NCBI GenBank assembly: GCA_037893245.1
Contig: JBAIAA010000008.1
Coordinates: 4,226,001 to 4,290,000 of the forward strand
DNA length: 64,000 nucleotides
Reading direction: 5' to 3'
Origin: Crossaster papposus
Taxonomy: Eukaryota > Echinodermata > Asteroidea > Velatida > Solasteridae
Positions 9,567 to 19,097 of this stretch are shown here, piece by piece. The stretch's first letter is position 1; the number at the start of each line of letters is the position of its first letter. The notes under the pieces were generated by a model. That model had not been told where the DNA came from. It was given only the letters and a program-made list of their open reading frames with translations, and did no database searches. Both the position numbers and the translations under genes were made by a program.

Positions 9567-10934
9567 GGCTCTCTGCCCATTTGGTTTTTGCTAGAATAGT
9601 CCTCAAGCCTTTTATTTCTCTGGCCTTCGACTTTTCTTAGGTATTTTCAAATGTCTCATATTTCCGCAGATTTTCTGGGCCTTAGCCACATTGAAATCCT
9701 CAGTGTTGATCTGAAAAGCGACGGTGCCTACATAACTGTGACCACCGATCACGATGACATTGATTGCCGAATCTGCGGCAAGCCTGTTCCGTTTACGGGC
9801 TATTCCGAGTCACGAACCATTCGTCATCTCCCCATTCTGGGCAAACCCTGCTATCTCATCATCCGGCCGAAGAAAGGTGTGTGTCCAGATTGTGATAAAC
9901 ACCCAACTACATGGCAAAAACTGGACTGGTGCCTCCCCAAAAGCCGCCATACCAAAGCTTATGAACAGCACCTTATGTTGGCGTTGGTCAATAGCACGGT
10001 GGCGGATGTAGCCATGAAAGAAGCAGTTGGTGAGAAGGTTGTTCGGGGTGTCATTGACCACTGGATCAATCAGGAGACCGACTGGCAGAGCGTGAAGAAG
10101 CTGGGATTGCTGGGTATTGATGAAATCGCCCTGAGAAAGGGCTACCAAGACTATCTGACCCTGATTACTTCCAGAGTGGATAACCAGGTTCACCTGATCG
10201 GCGTCATAGAGGGTCGGGAGAAGGCCAAAGTCAAAGCCTTCCTAAAATCAATAGCGGGCCGTTTGAAGCGCACGATTAAAGGAATCTGCTGTGATATGTA
10301 CGATGGCTACGTGAATGCCGCCAGGGAAGCATTGCCGAAAGTACCCATCATGATTGACCGGTTTCATGTCGCCAAACTGTACCGGAAGGCGTTGGTTAAA
10401 ATCAGACAATCTGAGCTGGCCAGACTTCGTAAGTTGCTCAGCACCGAGGATTACCAAGCCCTGAAGCCCTCTATTGCAATATTGCGCCGTAATGCCGAAA
10501 TGATTAGCAAGGAAGAGCGGATGGAGCTAGAAAAGCTGTTCAAGCACTCTACCAAGTTGAAAGCGGCCTATCGCCACTGTCGCAAGATTACCGGTATCTG
10601 CAACAGTCAGATAAGCAAGAAGGCAGCCAGTGATCGGTTGGATACTTGGATGACGGAAGTGGAACGGTCATCCATTAGTCAATTTGACAGCTTCATAGAA
10701 ACCTTACGGAAGTACAAAGAACCAATCAGCAACTATTTCAGGAAGAGAGAAACCAGTGGTTTTGTGGAAGGATTCAACAACAAAGTGAAGGTCACTAAGC
10801 GACGCTGCTATGGTATTTTAAGCGTAAAAACGTGCTTTCAGCGACTGTTTCTAGACACACAAGGATACGCTGTATTCCTTGGTGCACAAGAGATATAGCC
10901 AATATGTCACCACAAACAAAATGGACAGAGAGCC
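9567..10934 (+). mobile_element. ISL3-family element, copy B (complete)
   Basis: The element is 1368 bp with terminal repeats GGCTCTCTGCCCATTTGG at the left and, at the right, the complement of GGCTCTCTGTCCATTTTG. Flanking octamers (aatcgttt and cgtctttg) differ, so the expected 8-bp duplication is absent and the two flanks were not originally adjacent. Confidence 0.92.
9651..10898 (+). CDS. ISL3-family transposase
   Basis: Intact 415-residue frame. Compared with the copy at 19-1266 it carries Asp144, Cys for Phe in GICNSQ and Cys for Phe in VKTCFQRL. The catalytic Asp157, Asp215 and Glu373 and the four zinc-site cysteines are kept. Confidence 0.9.
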   Translation: MSHISADFLGLSHIEILSVDLKSDGAYITVTTDHDDIDCRICGKPVPFTGYSESRTIRHLPILGKPCYLIIRPKKGVCPDCDKHPTTWQKLDWCLPKSRHTKAYEQHLMLALVNSTVADVAMKEAVGEKVVRGVIDHWINQETDWQSVKKLGLLGIDEIALRKGYQDYLTLITSRVDNQVHLIGVIEGREKAKVKAFLKSIAGRLKRTIKGICCDMYDGYVNAAREALPKVPIMIDRFHVAKLYRKALVKIRQSELARLRKLLSTEDYQALKPSIAILRRNAEMISKEERMELEKLFKHSTKLKAAYRHCRKITGICNSQISKKAASDRLDTWMTEVERSSISQFDSFIETLRKYKEPISNYFRKRETSGFVEGFNNKVKVTKRRCYGILSVKTCFQRLFLDTQGYAVFLGAQEI

Positions 10935-10969
10935 CGTCTTTGTCGGGGTCGCCAGTGCGCACAGAGCTG

Positions 10970-12071
10970 GGCGTTGTTGAATAAATAAAGCTCAGCCTGA
11001 TCGAGCCTGTATCCAGGCCTTTTTCAGCTAGCTTTAACTGATATCGGCATCCCTAAACCGGTCATCCTGTTCAACACGCGAACGGAAACCTCTGCCTCCG
11101 TTTTTTGCTGAGGTAGTTCACGTGCTTTCATCTTTGAGCCGATAATGGTTTTATAGCGAAGCATAGCCAATTCAACCAAGGCTCTCAGGCCGTATCCGGT
11201 TAGCCCTTGCCACGCCATGCGACCTCGCTCTTTTATGATGGCTACTGCCTCGTTTCGTGTATTGTGCTGACTACTGTCAGGCACAGCATTTTTAGGTGGT
11301 GGAATCACGATTTTAGCAGCAGCTTGCTTCTGTTTAATTTGCTGATAAACCTTGTCGCTATCATAGGCTCCATCGGCCATGAAAACCTCAAATCCATCAA
11401 CTTGATCCAGCAGATTAGGCAAAACTGAAGTATCACCTATCTCTTTTCCGGTAAGGTCACTTGCAACGACATGATGATTTTCATCGATGGCTAAATGCAG
11501 TTTTCGCCAAGTACGTTTAGGCTTCGTACCGTGTTTTTCCTGATTCCATTCATCCTTGCCATAAACCTTCAATCCTGTGCTATCTACCAGAAAGTGAGAA
11601 CCAGGCTCACAGGTATCGATGAGCTTTTGCAATGATAAATTGATGCTTCGCTTACTGAGAGTGCTGTAATCAGGGACTTTAAGCTGTAACCCCATGAGCT
11701 TAACCAGAGATCTAGCAAAACCTTCAGTCTGCCTTAGCGGTAAGCTAAAAACCTGCCTGAGCATAAGGCAGGTCTCAATCGCCAGATCCGAGTATTGTGT
11801 CGGCGCACCTCGTTTTTGGATGGGCGCTGGCGTCCAGATAGTGATAGCTGCATCCGTAAACCAGACGGTAATATCACCTCTTTTTCGCAGTGCGTTATTA
11901 TAATCAGACCAATTCGTCACTTTATAAGTCGATTTTTTGATCTTATGGCGACGAGCTTCGTTGTGTTTGTAAGGCATAGCGAGATGATGTCTGCAAAAAA
12001 AGGACATTAGGATACGAACCTTAGCCACTTATCGTCAATCAGGGCTATCCGGTGATTTATTCAACAACGCC
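10970..12071 (-). mobile_element. IS5-family (IS903-like) element, copy A
   Basis: The element is 1102 bp with termini GGCGTTGTTGAATAAAT on both ends. The left flank is 35 bp of unassigned sequence (10935-10969) after ISL3 copy B, and the right flank is 16S rRNA. The 9-bp flanks (acagagctg and aggccaggt) do not match, so this copy marks a rearrangement junction rather than a simple insertion. Confidence 0.92.
11024..12028 (-). CDS. IS5-family transposase (IS903 group)
   Basis: Up to 334 residues; starting at Met18 (MPYKHNEARRHK) gives 317, closer to the usual IS903 length. Asp149 (FLVDSTGLK), Asp219 (FMADGAYDSD) and Glu286 in the Y-x2-R-x3-E-x6-K signature (YGLRALVELAMLRYK) are all present, so the enzyme looks active. 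This copy has Ala60 and Ile in AVAIIKER where most other copies have Glu and Leu. Confidence 0.9.
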   Translation of the reverse strand: MAKVRILMSFFCRHHLAMPYKHNEARRHKIKKSTYKVTNWSDYNNALRKRGDITVWFTDAAITIWTPAPIQKRGAPTQYSDLAIETCLMLRQVFSLPLRQTEGFARSLVKLMGLQLKVPDYSTLSKRSINLSLQKLIDTCEPGSHFLVDSTGLKVYGKDEWNQEKHGTKPKRTWRKLHLAIDENHHVVASDLTGKEIGDTSVLPNLLDQVDGFEVFMADGAYDSDKVYQQIKQKQAAAKIVIPPPKNAVPDSSQHNTRNEAVAIIKERGRMAWQGLTGYGLRALVELAMLRYKTIIGSKMKARELPQQKTEAEVSVRVLNRMTGLGMPISVKAS

Positions 12072-12077
12072 AGGCCA

Positions 12078-12146
<69 letters not shown>

Positions 12147-12242
12147 ATTTGAGTTTTAACCTTGCGGCCGTACTCCCCAGGCGGTCGACTTATCGCGTTA
12201 GCTTCGTCACCAAAAGTACTAAGACTTCCAACAACTAGTCGA

Positions 12243-12300
<58 letters not shown>

Positions 12301-12510
12301 TACCTCAGCGTCAGTGTCAAGCCAGAGTGTCGCCTTCGCCACTGGTGTTCCTTCCTATATCTACGCATTTCACCGCTACACAGGAAATTCTACACTCCTC
12401 TCTCGCACTCTAGCTACCCAGTTTGGGGTGCAGTTCCCAGGTTGAGCCCGGGGCTTTCACATCCCACTGAAGTAGCCGCCTACGCACGCTTTACGCCCAG
12501 TAATTCCGAT

Positions 12511-12566
<56 letters not shown>

Positions 12567-12694
12567 CTTTTGCGAGTAACGTCACAGAACAAGGGTATTA
12601 ACCTTATCCCTTTCCTCCTCGCTGAAAGCGCTTTACAACCCTAGAGCCTTCTTCACACACGCGGCATGGCTGCATCAGGCTTTCGCCCATTGTG

Positions 12695-12779
<85 letters not shown>

Positions 12780-13061
12780 GATCGTCGCCTTGGTGGGCCT
12801 TTACCCCACCAACAAGCTAAGCCGACGCAGGCTCATCCAATAGTGCAAGGTCCGAAGATCCCCTGCTTTCCCCCTTAGGGCGTATGCGGTATTAATCCGG
12901 ATTTCTCCGGGCTATCCCCCGCTACTGGGTAGATTCCTACGTGTTACGCACCCGTCCGCCGCTCGTCAGCAGATAGCAAGCTATCTCTGTTACCGCTCGA
13001 CTTGCATGTGTTAGGCCTGCCGCCAGCGTTCAATCTGAGCCATGATCAAACTCTTCAGTTT
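12072..13061 (-). rRNA. rrs: 16S ribosomal RNA, 5' two-thirds only
   Basis: The minus strand reads AACTGAAGAGTTTGATCATG at the 5' end (about 13060), and later the conserved 530-loop and the 787-806 and 907-926 regions. It stops after about 990 nt, near E. coli position 990, where IS5 copy A begins. The 3' third, the spacer, 23S and 5S are absent. The 5' portion looks like normal, undecayed 16S, so the truncation may be recent. A complete rrn operon must exist elsewhere in the genome. Confidence 0.93.
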
Positions 13062-13482
13062 AAATCGTTTTGCTTTTTACCCGAAGGTAATCAGCTGCTC
13101 AATCTTACAATCAAACGTCACATTTATTTAACTGCCTGTGAAGACAGCTGAATTAACGAGTATGTTCACTTGCTGGATCAGCATTTTAAATCATTCAGAA
13201 TACTCTTCCTAAAAAGAGACTCTGTTGACTGATGCCATCCAACAAGCGCCCACACGAATTATCTGATACTTTGTTAAAGAACTCGGTACTCTCTATAGAA
13301 GAAAAGAAGTACCGGCTGACGAAGCGTTTGTTTCGTCAAGCAAGGCTTGCCTATCTTACCGCGATAGGCTCCGTTGTCAAGCGTTCTTTTTCGTGGCGAT
13401 CATTGCGTGCTTGAAGTGATCATCGCGGCTTCGTTAAGAAGCGAAAGAAGCTGTTCAACGTGTTGTCTCTGTCGTGACAACG
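13062..13482 (-). promoter_or_regulatory. rRNA operon leader with boxA
   Basis: The region between the promoter and 16S reads as a typical rrn leader. On the minus strand 13271-13283 gives TTCTTTAACAA, close to the boxA antitermination consensus, followed by the GTGTGGGCGCTTG motif common after boxA. Complementary segments around 13320-13440 can form large stems. The 60-codon open frame on the plus strand here is incidental. Confidence 0.7.
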
Positions 13483-13489
13483 GAGACGC

Positions 13490-13517
13490 ATTCTACTGAG
13501 ACCAGAACTTTTGCCAA
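13490..13517 (-). promoter_or_regulatory. Likely rrn promoter
   Basis: On the minus strand TTGGCA (13512-13517) and TAGAAT (13490-13495) are separated by 16 bp. The downstream discriminator GCGTCTCC is GC-rich. A 16-bp spacer plus GC discriminator is the pattern of stringently controlled rRNA P1 promoters. It lies just downstream of the preceding operon's terminator. Confidence 0.65.
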
Positions 13518-13530
13518 CTGCTAATATAAA

Positions 13531-13554
13531 ATTACCCGGCATTGACCGGGTAAT
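13531..13554 (-). terminator. Rho-independent terminator of the Gld-like ABC operon
   Basis: The perfect 9-bp stem ATTACCCGG/CCGGGTAAT encloses a 6-nt loop. On the minus strand it is followed by TTTATATT. It lies 15 bp after the stop of the GldG-like gene and insulates that operon from the rrn promoter. Confidence 0.75.
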
Positions 13555-13568
13555 GGTTACACTATCAA

Positions 13569-15533
13569 TTATTTTCGTCGCCGATAAGCAAAGCGCCAGC
13601 CCAATACCAATAAGGTTATCAATAAGGGGACAGCCAGAATATTGATCAATTTGAGCGTTGTACCCAAATTATCAATATCTTTGCCTAACTGATGCTGAAC
13701 ATTCCTTAGTTCTTTTCTGATTTTTAATTTTTCCTGCATAAACTTCTCAACCTCCTGTTCCTGCTCGGCACTTAATACCAGCTTTTCTTCTCCTTGTTTT
13801 TTACTCGGAAGTTCACGCAGTTTTTTCTCGGTATCAGACAACTGCTGTTTCAGCATATTTTCTTTCTTATGAAAACTGGCTTCGGCAGCCTGCTCCAAAT
13901 CATTTACTTTATCAAACGGACGAGAGAACTGACCACGGCTTCGAATACTGATCAAATCAGCATTACCCAACAGGTTGTCCACCATATTGATCAACATATC
14001 ACCATTATTGGCAAACGGCTGAACAATCTGCTGACCAAAGAAGCTCGTCTTTTGCACCCAAAGGCGGTCCGTTAAAACATCTGTATCGGCGACAACAATA
14101 ACATTCAGAGGTTTTTCTGAAGCCATTAGCTGAGGCGCTCTTGGTTTCTCTTCCTTTTTCTCTTTCTCCTCTTTCTTGGTGTTAGCGGACTTCGCTTTTT
14201 CAGGTGTTTTAACGCCCTGCGCTTCACCCAGCTCTTCTTCCGCTTTCTCTATTTTTTCTTCCGGATAGCCGTTCGGGTACGCTGTTTTCACATCACCTGT
14301 GATCCGTGCTATCAACGTGTACTCTTCTCCGGTGGGTTTGAAATCCTTATACAAGCTTCCCGGGTCTGTCATCATGCCAAACTTGTCTGCATCCATCAGC
14401 ATCGCTTTTTTACCCGTATGCAGAAGGGACTCTAAGGTTGTCGTGCTGCCCTCCAGCTTTTGGATGGCACCTGCAGTAGAAAAATTCACACTGCGCAATG
14501 ATGAGGTAACAACATCTTCCTTATTAAAATCCTTCTCACTAAAACCCAGTATCCCTAAATGCCGAACCGGGCGACCAGAAGGCGACCCCACATTCAATGC
14601 ATGCTCTGCATCGGCAACCACCTTATTAGTATCCATTTCAATACCCCAAGCCTTGAACAAAGGTTCAAGGGTAGAGGAGCGCGGTGCGCCGCCGCCCATA
14701 CCCATCATCATGCCGCCACCTTGATTGGCCGACTCTGCATCAGGGTCGACAAAAACCAGTGCGTGCCCACCAGCCAATACAAATTGATCAATGGCATAGC
14801 GTAGCTGCTCAGACAAATCCGCAGGATGGATAATAATCAGTAGTTTCAAACCGTCAGGCAGCTCTTTTTTCTCTGTGTCGATATTGGTGACATCGTACAA
14901 CTGCTCCAACTGAGAAACACTGGTCCACGGCGCTGTTGACTGGCGCGACATCATGTCAAAACCACCGCTAATCTGAAGGCCGGAAATAATACCCAGTTTT
15001 GGCCTCTCTGTTTGAGTCACCGCAAACACCAGCTTACTGATATCGTATTCCAAAAACCGTTCTTTATCTGGGTGTAAGAAGCTGATGACTTCTTTTTTAG
15101 CGGGATCATCATCACGGCTTATCACCAACCCAAAGTACGCTTCTTTTGACCCGCTACCCAAGGGCACTGCCTGCAGACCATACTCTGTCGCTAAGTCTTC
15201 ATTGGCAGAAAAAGGCTCCGGATCAATGATCTTTAATGTCAGCTTACCTTTTGAGGCCGCCACATATTCTTCAAGCAGTTCCTGCACCCGACGGGCATAG
15301 TTTCTGATGAACGGCAGGTCTTTTGTCTGGCTATCAGAGTAAAACAGCTGAATAGTCGCTTTTGATTCCAAACCACTTAATAAGCGGTTCGTACCGTCTG
15401 ATAGGGTATACAGCTTATCTTCCGTTAAATCGAGGCGTGCCCCTTTAAACAGTTGCTGGATACCTATCGTGAGTAGCAGTGTCAGCAAAGCCAGCACCAG
15501 CAACCCTGCTTTCGAAAACAGTCGTTGTGTCAT
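13569..15533 (-). CDS. GldG-like ABC transporter auxiliary protein
   Basis: The 654-aa membrane-anchored protein has an N-terminal transmembrane helix (about residues 8-26), a large periplasmic part of the ABC-transporter auxiliary type (PF09822-like, with FYSDSQTKDLPF and LIIIHPADLSEQLRYAIDQF), and a C-terminal helix (LINILAVPLLITLLVLGW). Unusual inserts are a Gly/Met-rich stretch (GGGMMMGMGGG, about residue 275), a Lys/Glu-rich linker (about 430-460) and a coiled coil near 555-620. It is the last gene of a three-gene operon with a permease and an ATPase. Relatives outside Bacteroidetes have no proven gliding role, so the function is open. Confidence 0.75.
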   Translation of the reverse strand: MTQRLFSKAGLLVLALLTLLLTIGIQQLFKGARLDLTEDKLYTLSDGTNRLLSGLESKATIQLFYSDSQTKDLPFIRNYARRVQELLEEYVAASKGKLTLKIIDPEPFSANEDLATEYGLQAVPLGSGSKEAYFGLVISRDDDPAKKEVISFLHPDKERFLEYDISKLVFAVTQTERPKLGIISGLQISGGFDMMSRQSTAPWTSVSQLEQLYDVTNIDTEKKELPDGLKLLIIIHPADLSEQLRYAIDQFVLAGGHALVFVDPDAESANQGGGMMMGMGGGAPRSSTLEPLFKAWGIEMDTNKVVADAEHALNVGSPSGRPVRHLGILGFSEKDFNKEDVVTSSLRSVNFSTAGAIQKLEGSTTTLESLLHTGKKAMLMDADKFGMMTDPGSLYKDFKPTGEEYTLIARITGDVKTAYPNGYPEEKIEKAEEELGEAQGVKTPEKAKSANTKKEEKEKKEEKPRAPQLMASEKPLNVIVVADTDVLTDRLWVQKTSFFGQQIVQPFANNGDMLINMVDNLLGNADLISIRSRGQFSRPFDKVNDLEQAAEASFHKKENMLKQQLSDTEKKLRELPSKKQGEEKLVLSAEQEQEVEKFMQEKLKIRKELRNVQHQLGKDIDNLGTTLKLINILAVPLLITLLVLGWRFAYRRRK

Positions 15534-15543
15534 TTCCGGCTCC

Positions 15544-16278
15544 TTAATCCGCTTTTTTCATATCTATAGCGATAGCCGTGGCAACCAGCCAGGCCAGAAT
15601 CATCACAATGAAATACAGCAGGTCTCTCAGATCGAGCACACCTTTGCTGATAGCATCAAAGTGGGTCATAAAACTCAGTGACGCAATGGCATCCACCAGC
15701 ATCTGGGGTGCCCAGCCACGAAACGCATCCAGTACCAGCGGGAAGCCTGCGACAACAAACAGGAAGCACACCACAACGGTAACGATGAATGCAATCACCT
15801 GATTTTGTGTCATAGCCGACATGCAGGAACCAATCGCTAAAAAGCCACCGGCCATTAACCAGCTACCAATGTAGCTGGCAAAAATAACGCCGTTATCCGG
15901 GTTACCCAGATAATTCACAGTAATCCAGATAGGGAACGTCAATAACAATGCAATGCCACTGAATACCCAGGCGGCCAGAAATTTACCCAGCACCGCTTCT
16001 TTCAGCTGAATGGGCAATGTCAACAACAGTTCTAGCGTGCCCGCCTTTCTCTCCTCTGCCCACAAGCGCATGCTAATGGCGGGGATCAAAAAGAGATATA
16101 ACCAGGGATGGAAGGTAAAGAAGGCCGTTAAATCGGCCTGCCGGGCTTCATAAAAGTTACCCAGATAAAAGGTAAAAACCCCTGTTAGCATCAAAAAGAT
16201 GACAATAAAGACATAGGCCAGCGGCGTCGCAAAATAGCTGCCTAACTCCCGTTTAAAGATAATTCCCATGCCTTTCAT
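15544..16278 (-). CDS. ABC transporter permease (GldF-like)
   Basis: The 244-aa ABC-2 permease has about six hydrophobic helices. The N-terminus MGIIFKRELGSYFATPLAYVF and the motif ISMRLWAEERKAGTLELLLTLP are characteristic of GldF/NosY-like permeases. Its start overlaps the ATPase stop by 4 nt (ATGA type), and the GldG-like gene follows after 10 nt, so all three are co-transcribed. Together they probably form one inner-membrane ABC system. Confidence 0.85.
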   Translation of the reverse strand: MKGMGIIFKRELGSYFATPLAYVFIVIFLMLTGVFTFYLGNFYEARQADLTAFFTFHPWLYLFLIPAISMRLWAEERKAGTLELLLTLPIQLKEAVLGKFLAAWVFSGIALLLTFPIWITVNYLGNPDNGVIFASYIGSWLMAGGFLAIGSCMSAMTQNQVIAFIVTVVVCFLFVVAGFPLVLDAFRGWAPQMLVDAIASLSFMTHFDAISKGVLDLRDLLYFIVMILAWLVATAIAIDMKKAD

Positions 16279-17246
16279 TGGGCAGCCTCCTTCGCTACAG
16301 CATCCACAGCGTTTTCACGTTGAGTCAGTTGCCTGAACACATCATCAAGGCGACCACTTTCTACATACAACGCCTTCACTGACCATCCCTTACTGGCAAC
16401 CTGCTGATTAACCGCATTAAACAGCTCACCAGACTGATCGCTATTCACAGGAATCAAGGTAAACCGGGTAGGACCGTCTTCTGCTGTTTCAACCGTCCGC
16501 ACCCCTTTCAGGGCAGAAAGATCATTCAGCACATTCCCGTCAGCATTCGCCAGCTCTAGATGAATCGCTCGATGGTAACGAGAGCGAGCCTCCAGTTCAG
16601 CGGGCGTAGCATCAGCGACCACCGCACCCTCAGCAATAATCATTGCCCGAGTACACACAGCAGTGACTTCTTCAAGGATATGTGTTGAAATAATCACGAT
16701 TTTGTCTTTTGACAGACCGCGAATCAATTCCCTTACCTGATGCTTTTGATTAGGATCAAGCCCATCCGTTGGCTCATCTAATATGAGTACCTGCGGATCA
16801 TGAATAATGGCCTGAGCAATACCGACACGGCGCTTAAATCCCTTGGACAAATTATCCACAGGACGATGAATCACCGTCTCCAGTGCTAATTGTTTAACCA
16901 CATGATTAACACGGCGCTGCTTTTCATCACCTGAAAACCCGCGTATTTCAGCAATAAAATGCAAGAACTGCGACACCAGCATATCACCATAAGCGGGTGC
17001 CCCTTCAGGCAAATACCCCATCAATGATTTAGCTGCAACGGGCGCTTTCTCAACATCGTAATTGAATACAGAAACAAACCCTTCTGTTGGCCGAATAAAA
17101 CCAGTGATCATTTTCATCGTTGTTGACTTTCCGGCACCATTGGGTCCCAAAAAGCCCAATACCTCGCCGGGACTCACCGAAAAGCTAATGCCTTTGACGG
17201 CAGCGAAATCACCGTAAGACTTTCGAAGATTCTCAATTTTTATCAT
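16275..17246 (-). CDS. ABC transporter ATP-binding protein (GldA-like)
   Basis: The frame can be extended to 17270, but Met at 17246 (MIKIENLRKSYGDF) fits the usual start of the family and gives 323 residues. Walker A is LGFLGPNGAGKSTT, the signature is the variant LSKGFKRRVGIAQA, and Walker B is VLILDEPTDGLDP, with a following ISTHILEEVTAVC switch. A C-terminal domain of about 100 residues follows. First gene of the operon; upstream 17247-17387 should hold its promoter. Confidence 0.87.
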   Translation of the reverse strand: MIKIENLRKSYGDFAAVKGISFSVSPGEVLGFLGPNGAGKSTTMKMITGFIRPTEGFVSVFNYDVEKAPVAAKSLMGYLPEGAPAYGDMLVSQFLHFIAEIRGFSGDEKQRRVNHVVKQLALETVIHRPVDNLSKGFKRRVGIAQAIIHDPQVLILDEPTDGLDPNQKHQVRELIRGLSKDKIVIISTHILEEVTAVCTRAMIIAEGAVVADATPAELEARSRYHRAIHLELANADGNVLNDLSALKGVRTVETAEDGPTRFTLIPVNSDQSGELFNAVNQQVASKGWSVKALYVESGRLDDVFRQLTQRENAVDAVAKEAAQ

Positions 17247-17387
17247 CGTTATCCCAATCAGTCCAAACATCTGCGTCTATTGAATGTGTTCGATATATAT
17301 CACGCCCGAACAATTTCTTATTAAACTTAAAAGAATATAGAGCGAGATTGAGTTATTTCAATAGTGATCTTACCGCTGCGAAGCATT

Positions 17388-18791
17388 TTACTCTGTAAGG
17401 GTATCAACAAATGATCGCTGAAACGCTCTTAATGATTGTCTGAATCGCTGCTGATCTTCCATTGATGCAAACCGCCCTATTGACAAGCCATTAAGCATGA
17501 CAACAAAGATAACAGGCTCTTTATCCTCAGGAAAAGCATATCCCACCCTATTATTAACCCCTTTCATCGTGCCCGTTTTCAACCATTGCCGAGGCTCTTT
17601 TCGGTTTTTCAGCCACGGTGCTTCTTCGCCCCACTGCTGCCAGGCTTTTAGTAACACCGCCTGCAAATCATTAGCACTGATCAGGTTATATCGGGACAAA
17701 CCTGAACCATCTTCTATATAGCTGTGGTTCAAGCTGGGTATACTCTCCCTCATCTGACTATAAATAGCCCTGACCCCTGCTTCGTAAGAGCCCGACTCAC
17801 CAAAGGTCACAGACCCCAAAGTCTTGAGCATGCTATCCGCATACAGGTTGTCGGATTTTTCCAACATCGTGACTAGCAGTTCAGACAAAGGCGAAGAGGT
17901 ATGTTCAACAAGGACACGCTTGTAACCTTTGTCGGGCTTACCCATGTAAACAGGCCCTTCATGCGTAATACCGTGATGCTTAAGACGATTCACCACAAAT
18001 TGTCTGGTCACTTCTTCCGGCTGCTTAACCGCAAAGGCCAGCCTCATAGGCTTTGCATCTGTTGTCATACATCCCTCCAGGCGATAATCCCCTTTACTGG
18101 AAGGCCAGGCTGTTTGCTGACAATGCTGCCCTTTGCTAACCGTCGTTATACGATTTTCAAGGCGCATAGGCCATGACGGATGCGAATATTCAACAACGGC
18201 TCTCTCACCCGCTTTATTACCGGGCTTCAATCTCGCATAAAAACAGTTGCGATCCATAATCATTACCGATGATTGAGCACCAAAGCAAATGCTCAGGTCA
18301 TTCCAGACCACACCCTCGGCATTAGGGTAACCACTGAACCGGGAGCCATCGAGCCAAAGAGGCCCTTTGATCGTACGGATACCCTTTTTTTTCAGCGACG
18401 CGACCATCCCATCAACATCCATCCTTGTTAATGAAGGGTCGCCACTGAAGGTCATCACCAGTCCGCCCTGCAGCGTAGCAGCATTCCCTGTATTTTTTCG
18501 GGCAAGCATCTGTGTAGAAAAACGAAAATCACCACCCAAGGTATGCAAGGCGGCTACCGCCGTCACTGCTTTTATCGTGCTGGCGGGCACCATCAGCCTG
18601 TCTGCATTTTTTTCGAACAACACGTCGCCGGAGTGTGCCTTAGCAACCAGCACTGATGACTGCACACCTTCGGGTAACTGACTGATCAGCGTATCCCATG
18701 AATGCTGTAATCCCTCATCGGCGTGCAACGAGACAGCCAGTAGCGCAGTGAACAAAAAGGTATAGCACCGGATACCCGCCCCTTTATTCAT
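17388..18791 (-). CDS. dacB: D-alanyl-D-alanine carboxypeptidase/endopeptidase (PBP4)
   Basis: PBP4 trims peptidoglycan cross-links in the periplasm. From the ATG at 18791, which has a GAGGGGAG ribosome site 7 nt upstream, the protein is 467 residues. The further in-frame TTG at 18809 is less likely. A signal peptide covers about residues 8-24. The active-site motifs are present: SxxK as STIK (Ser71, Lys74), SxN as SDN in MLEKSDNLYAD, and KTG in WLKTGTMKGV. The length matches E. coli DacB (477). Transcribed alone, divergently from the Lon-like gene. Confidence 0.92.
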   Translation of the reverse strand: MNKGAGIRCYTFLFTALLAVSLHADEGLQHSWDTLISQLPEGVQSSVLVAKAHSGDVLFEKNADRLMVPASTIKAVTAVAALHTLGGDFRFSTQMLARKNTGNAATLQGGLVMTFSGDPSLTRMDVDGMVASLKKKGIRTIKGPLWLDGSRFSGYPNAEGVVWNDLSICFGAQSSVMIMDRNCFYARLKPGNKAGERAVVEYSHPSWPMRLENRITTVSKGQHCQQTAWPSSKGDYRLEGCMTTDAKPMRLAFAVKQPEEVTRQFVVNRLKHHGITHEGPVYMGKPDKGYKRVLVEHTSSPLSELLVTMLEKSDNLYADSMLKTLGSVTFGESGSYEAGVRAIYSQMRESIPSLNHSYIEDGSGLSRYNLISANDLQAVLLKAWQQWGEEAPWLKNRKEPRQWLKTGTMKGVNNRVGYAFPEDKEPVIFVVMLNGLSIGRFASMEDQQRFRQSLRAFQRSFVDTLTE

Positions 18792-19097
18792 TCGTAAAGC
18801 TCCCCTCAATCATCAGAATACAAGCCATAGTACTACTCTAGAGAGAAAAAGGGTGGCAAGATGAGGGGCTTCTGGTGACTTCTTAGACTTACATACCCAA
18901 CAAACACTGCGTTATCATTAACGACTAAGCGGGGATTGGAGCATTATTATCATCAGCTACACATCGACATTCTTAAACAATGCCTGCTCCAACGGGAAGG
19001 CTGCTTCCCAGTCAGTTCCATTGCAGTCATCCTTTCTGCTTACCCCTAATCCTGCTGGGTTCTTGTTGACTCTCAGCCCAGTACCACTTTCCGGTAA
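18792..19097. other. Divergent intergenic region dacB / Lon-like gene
   Basis: 306 bp with no gene. It must contain the promoters of both neighbours. No convincing promoter boxes, operator or RNA structure were identified by eye. Confidence 0.5.

Noticed and set aside
11207-12010. Repeated 69-73 codon frames inside every IS5 copy
   Set aside because: Antisense shadows of the IS5 transposase that repeat with each copy.
12162-12513. Open frames of 76-83 codons across the 16S gene
   Set aside because: They are antisense to rRNA and reflect its composition, not coding.
10970-13061. Simple insertion of IS5 into a complete 16S gene
   Set aside because: The left flank of the IS is not 16S sequence and the 9-bp flanks do not match, so the 3' part of the gene is really missing at this locus.
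13232-13414. 60-codon frame in the rrn leader
   Set aside because: Sits in the boxA-containing leader, antisense to it. No start signal.
13569-17246. Gliding motility machinery
   Set aside because: Only the GldA/GldF/GldG-like ABC genes are present. Such operons are common in non-gliding proteobacteria and no other gld gene is nearby.
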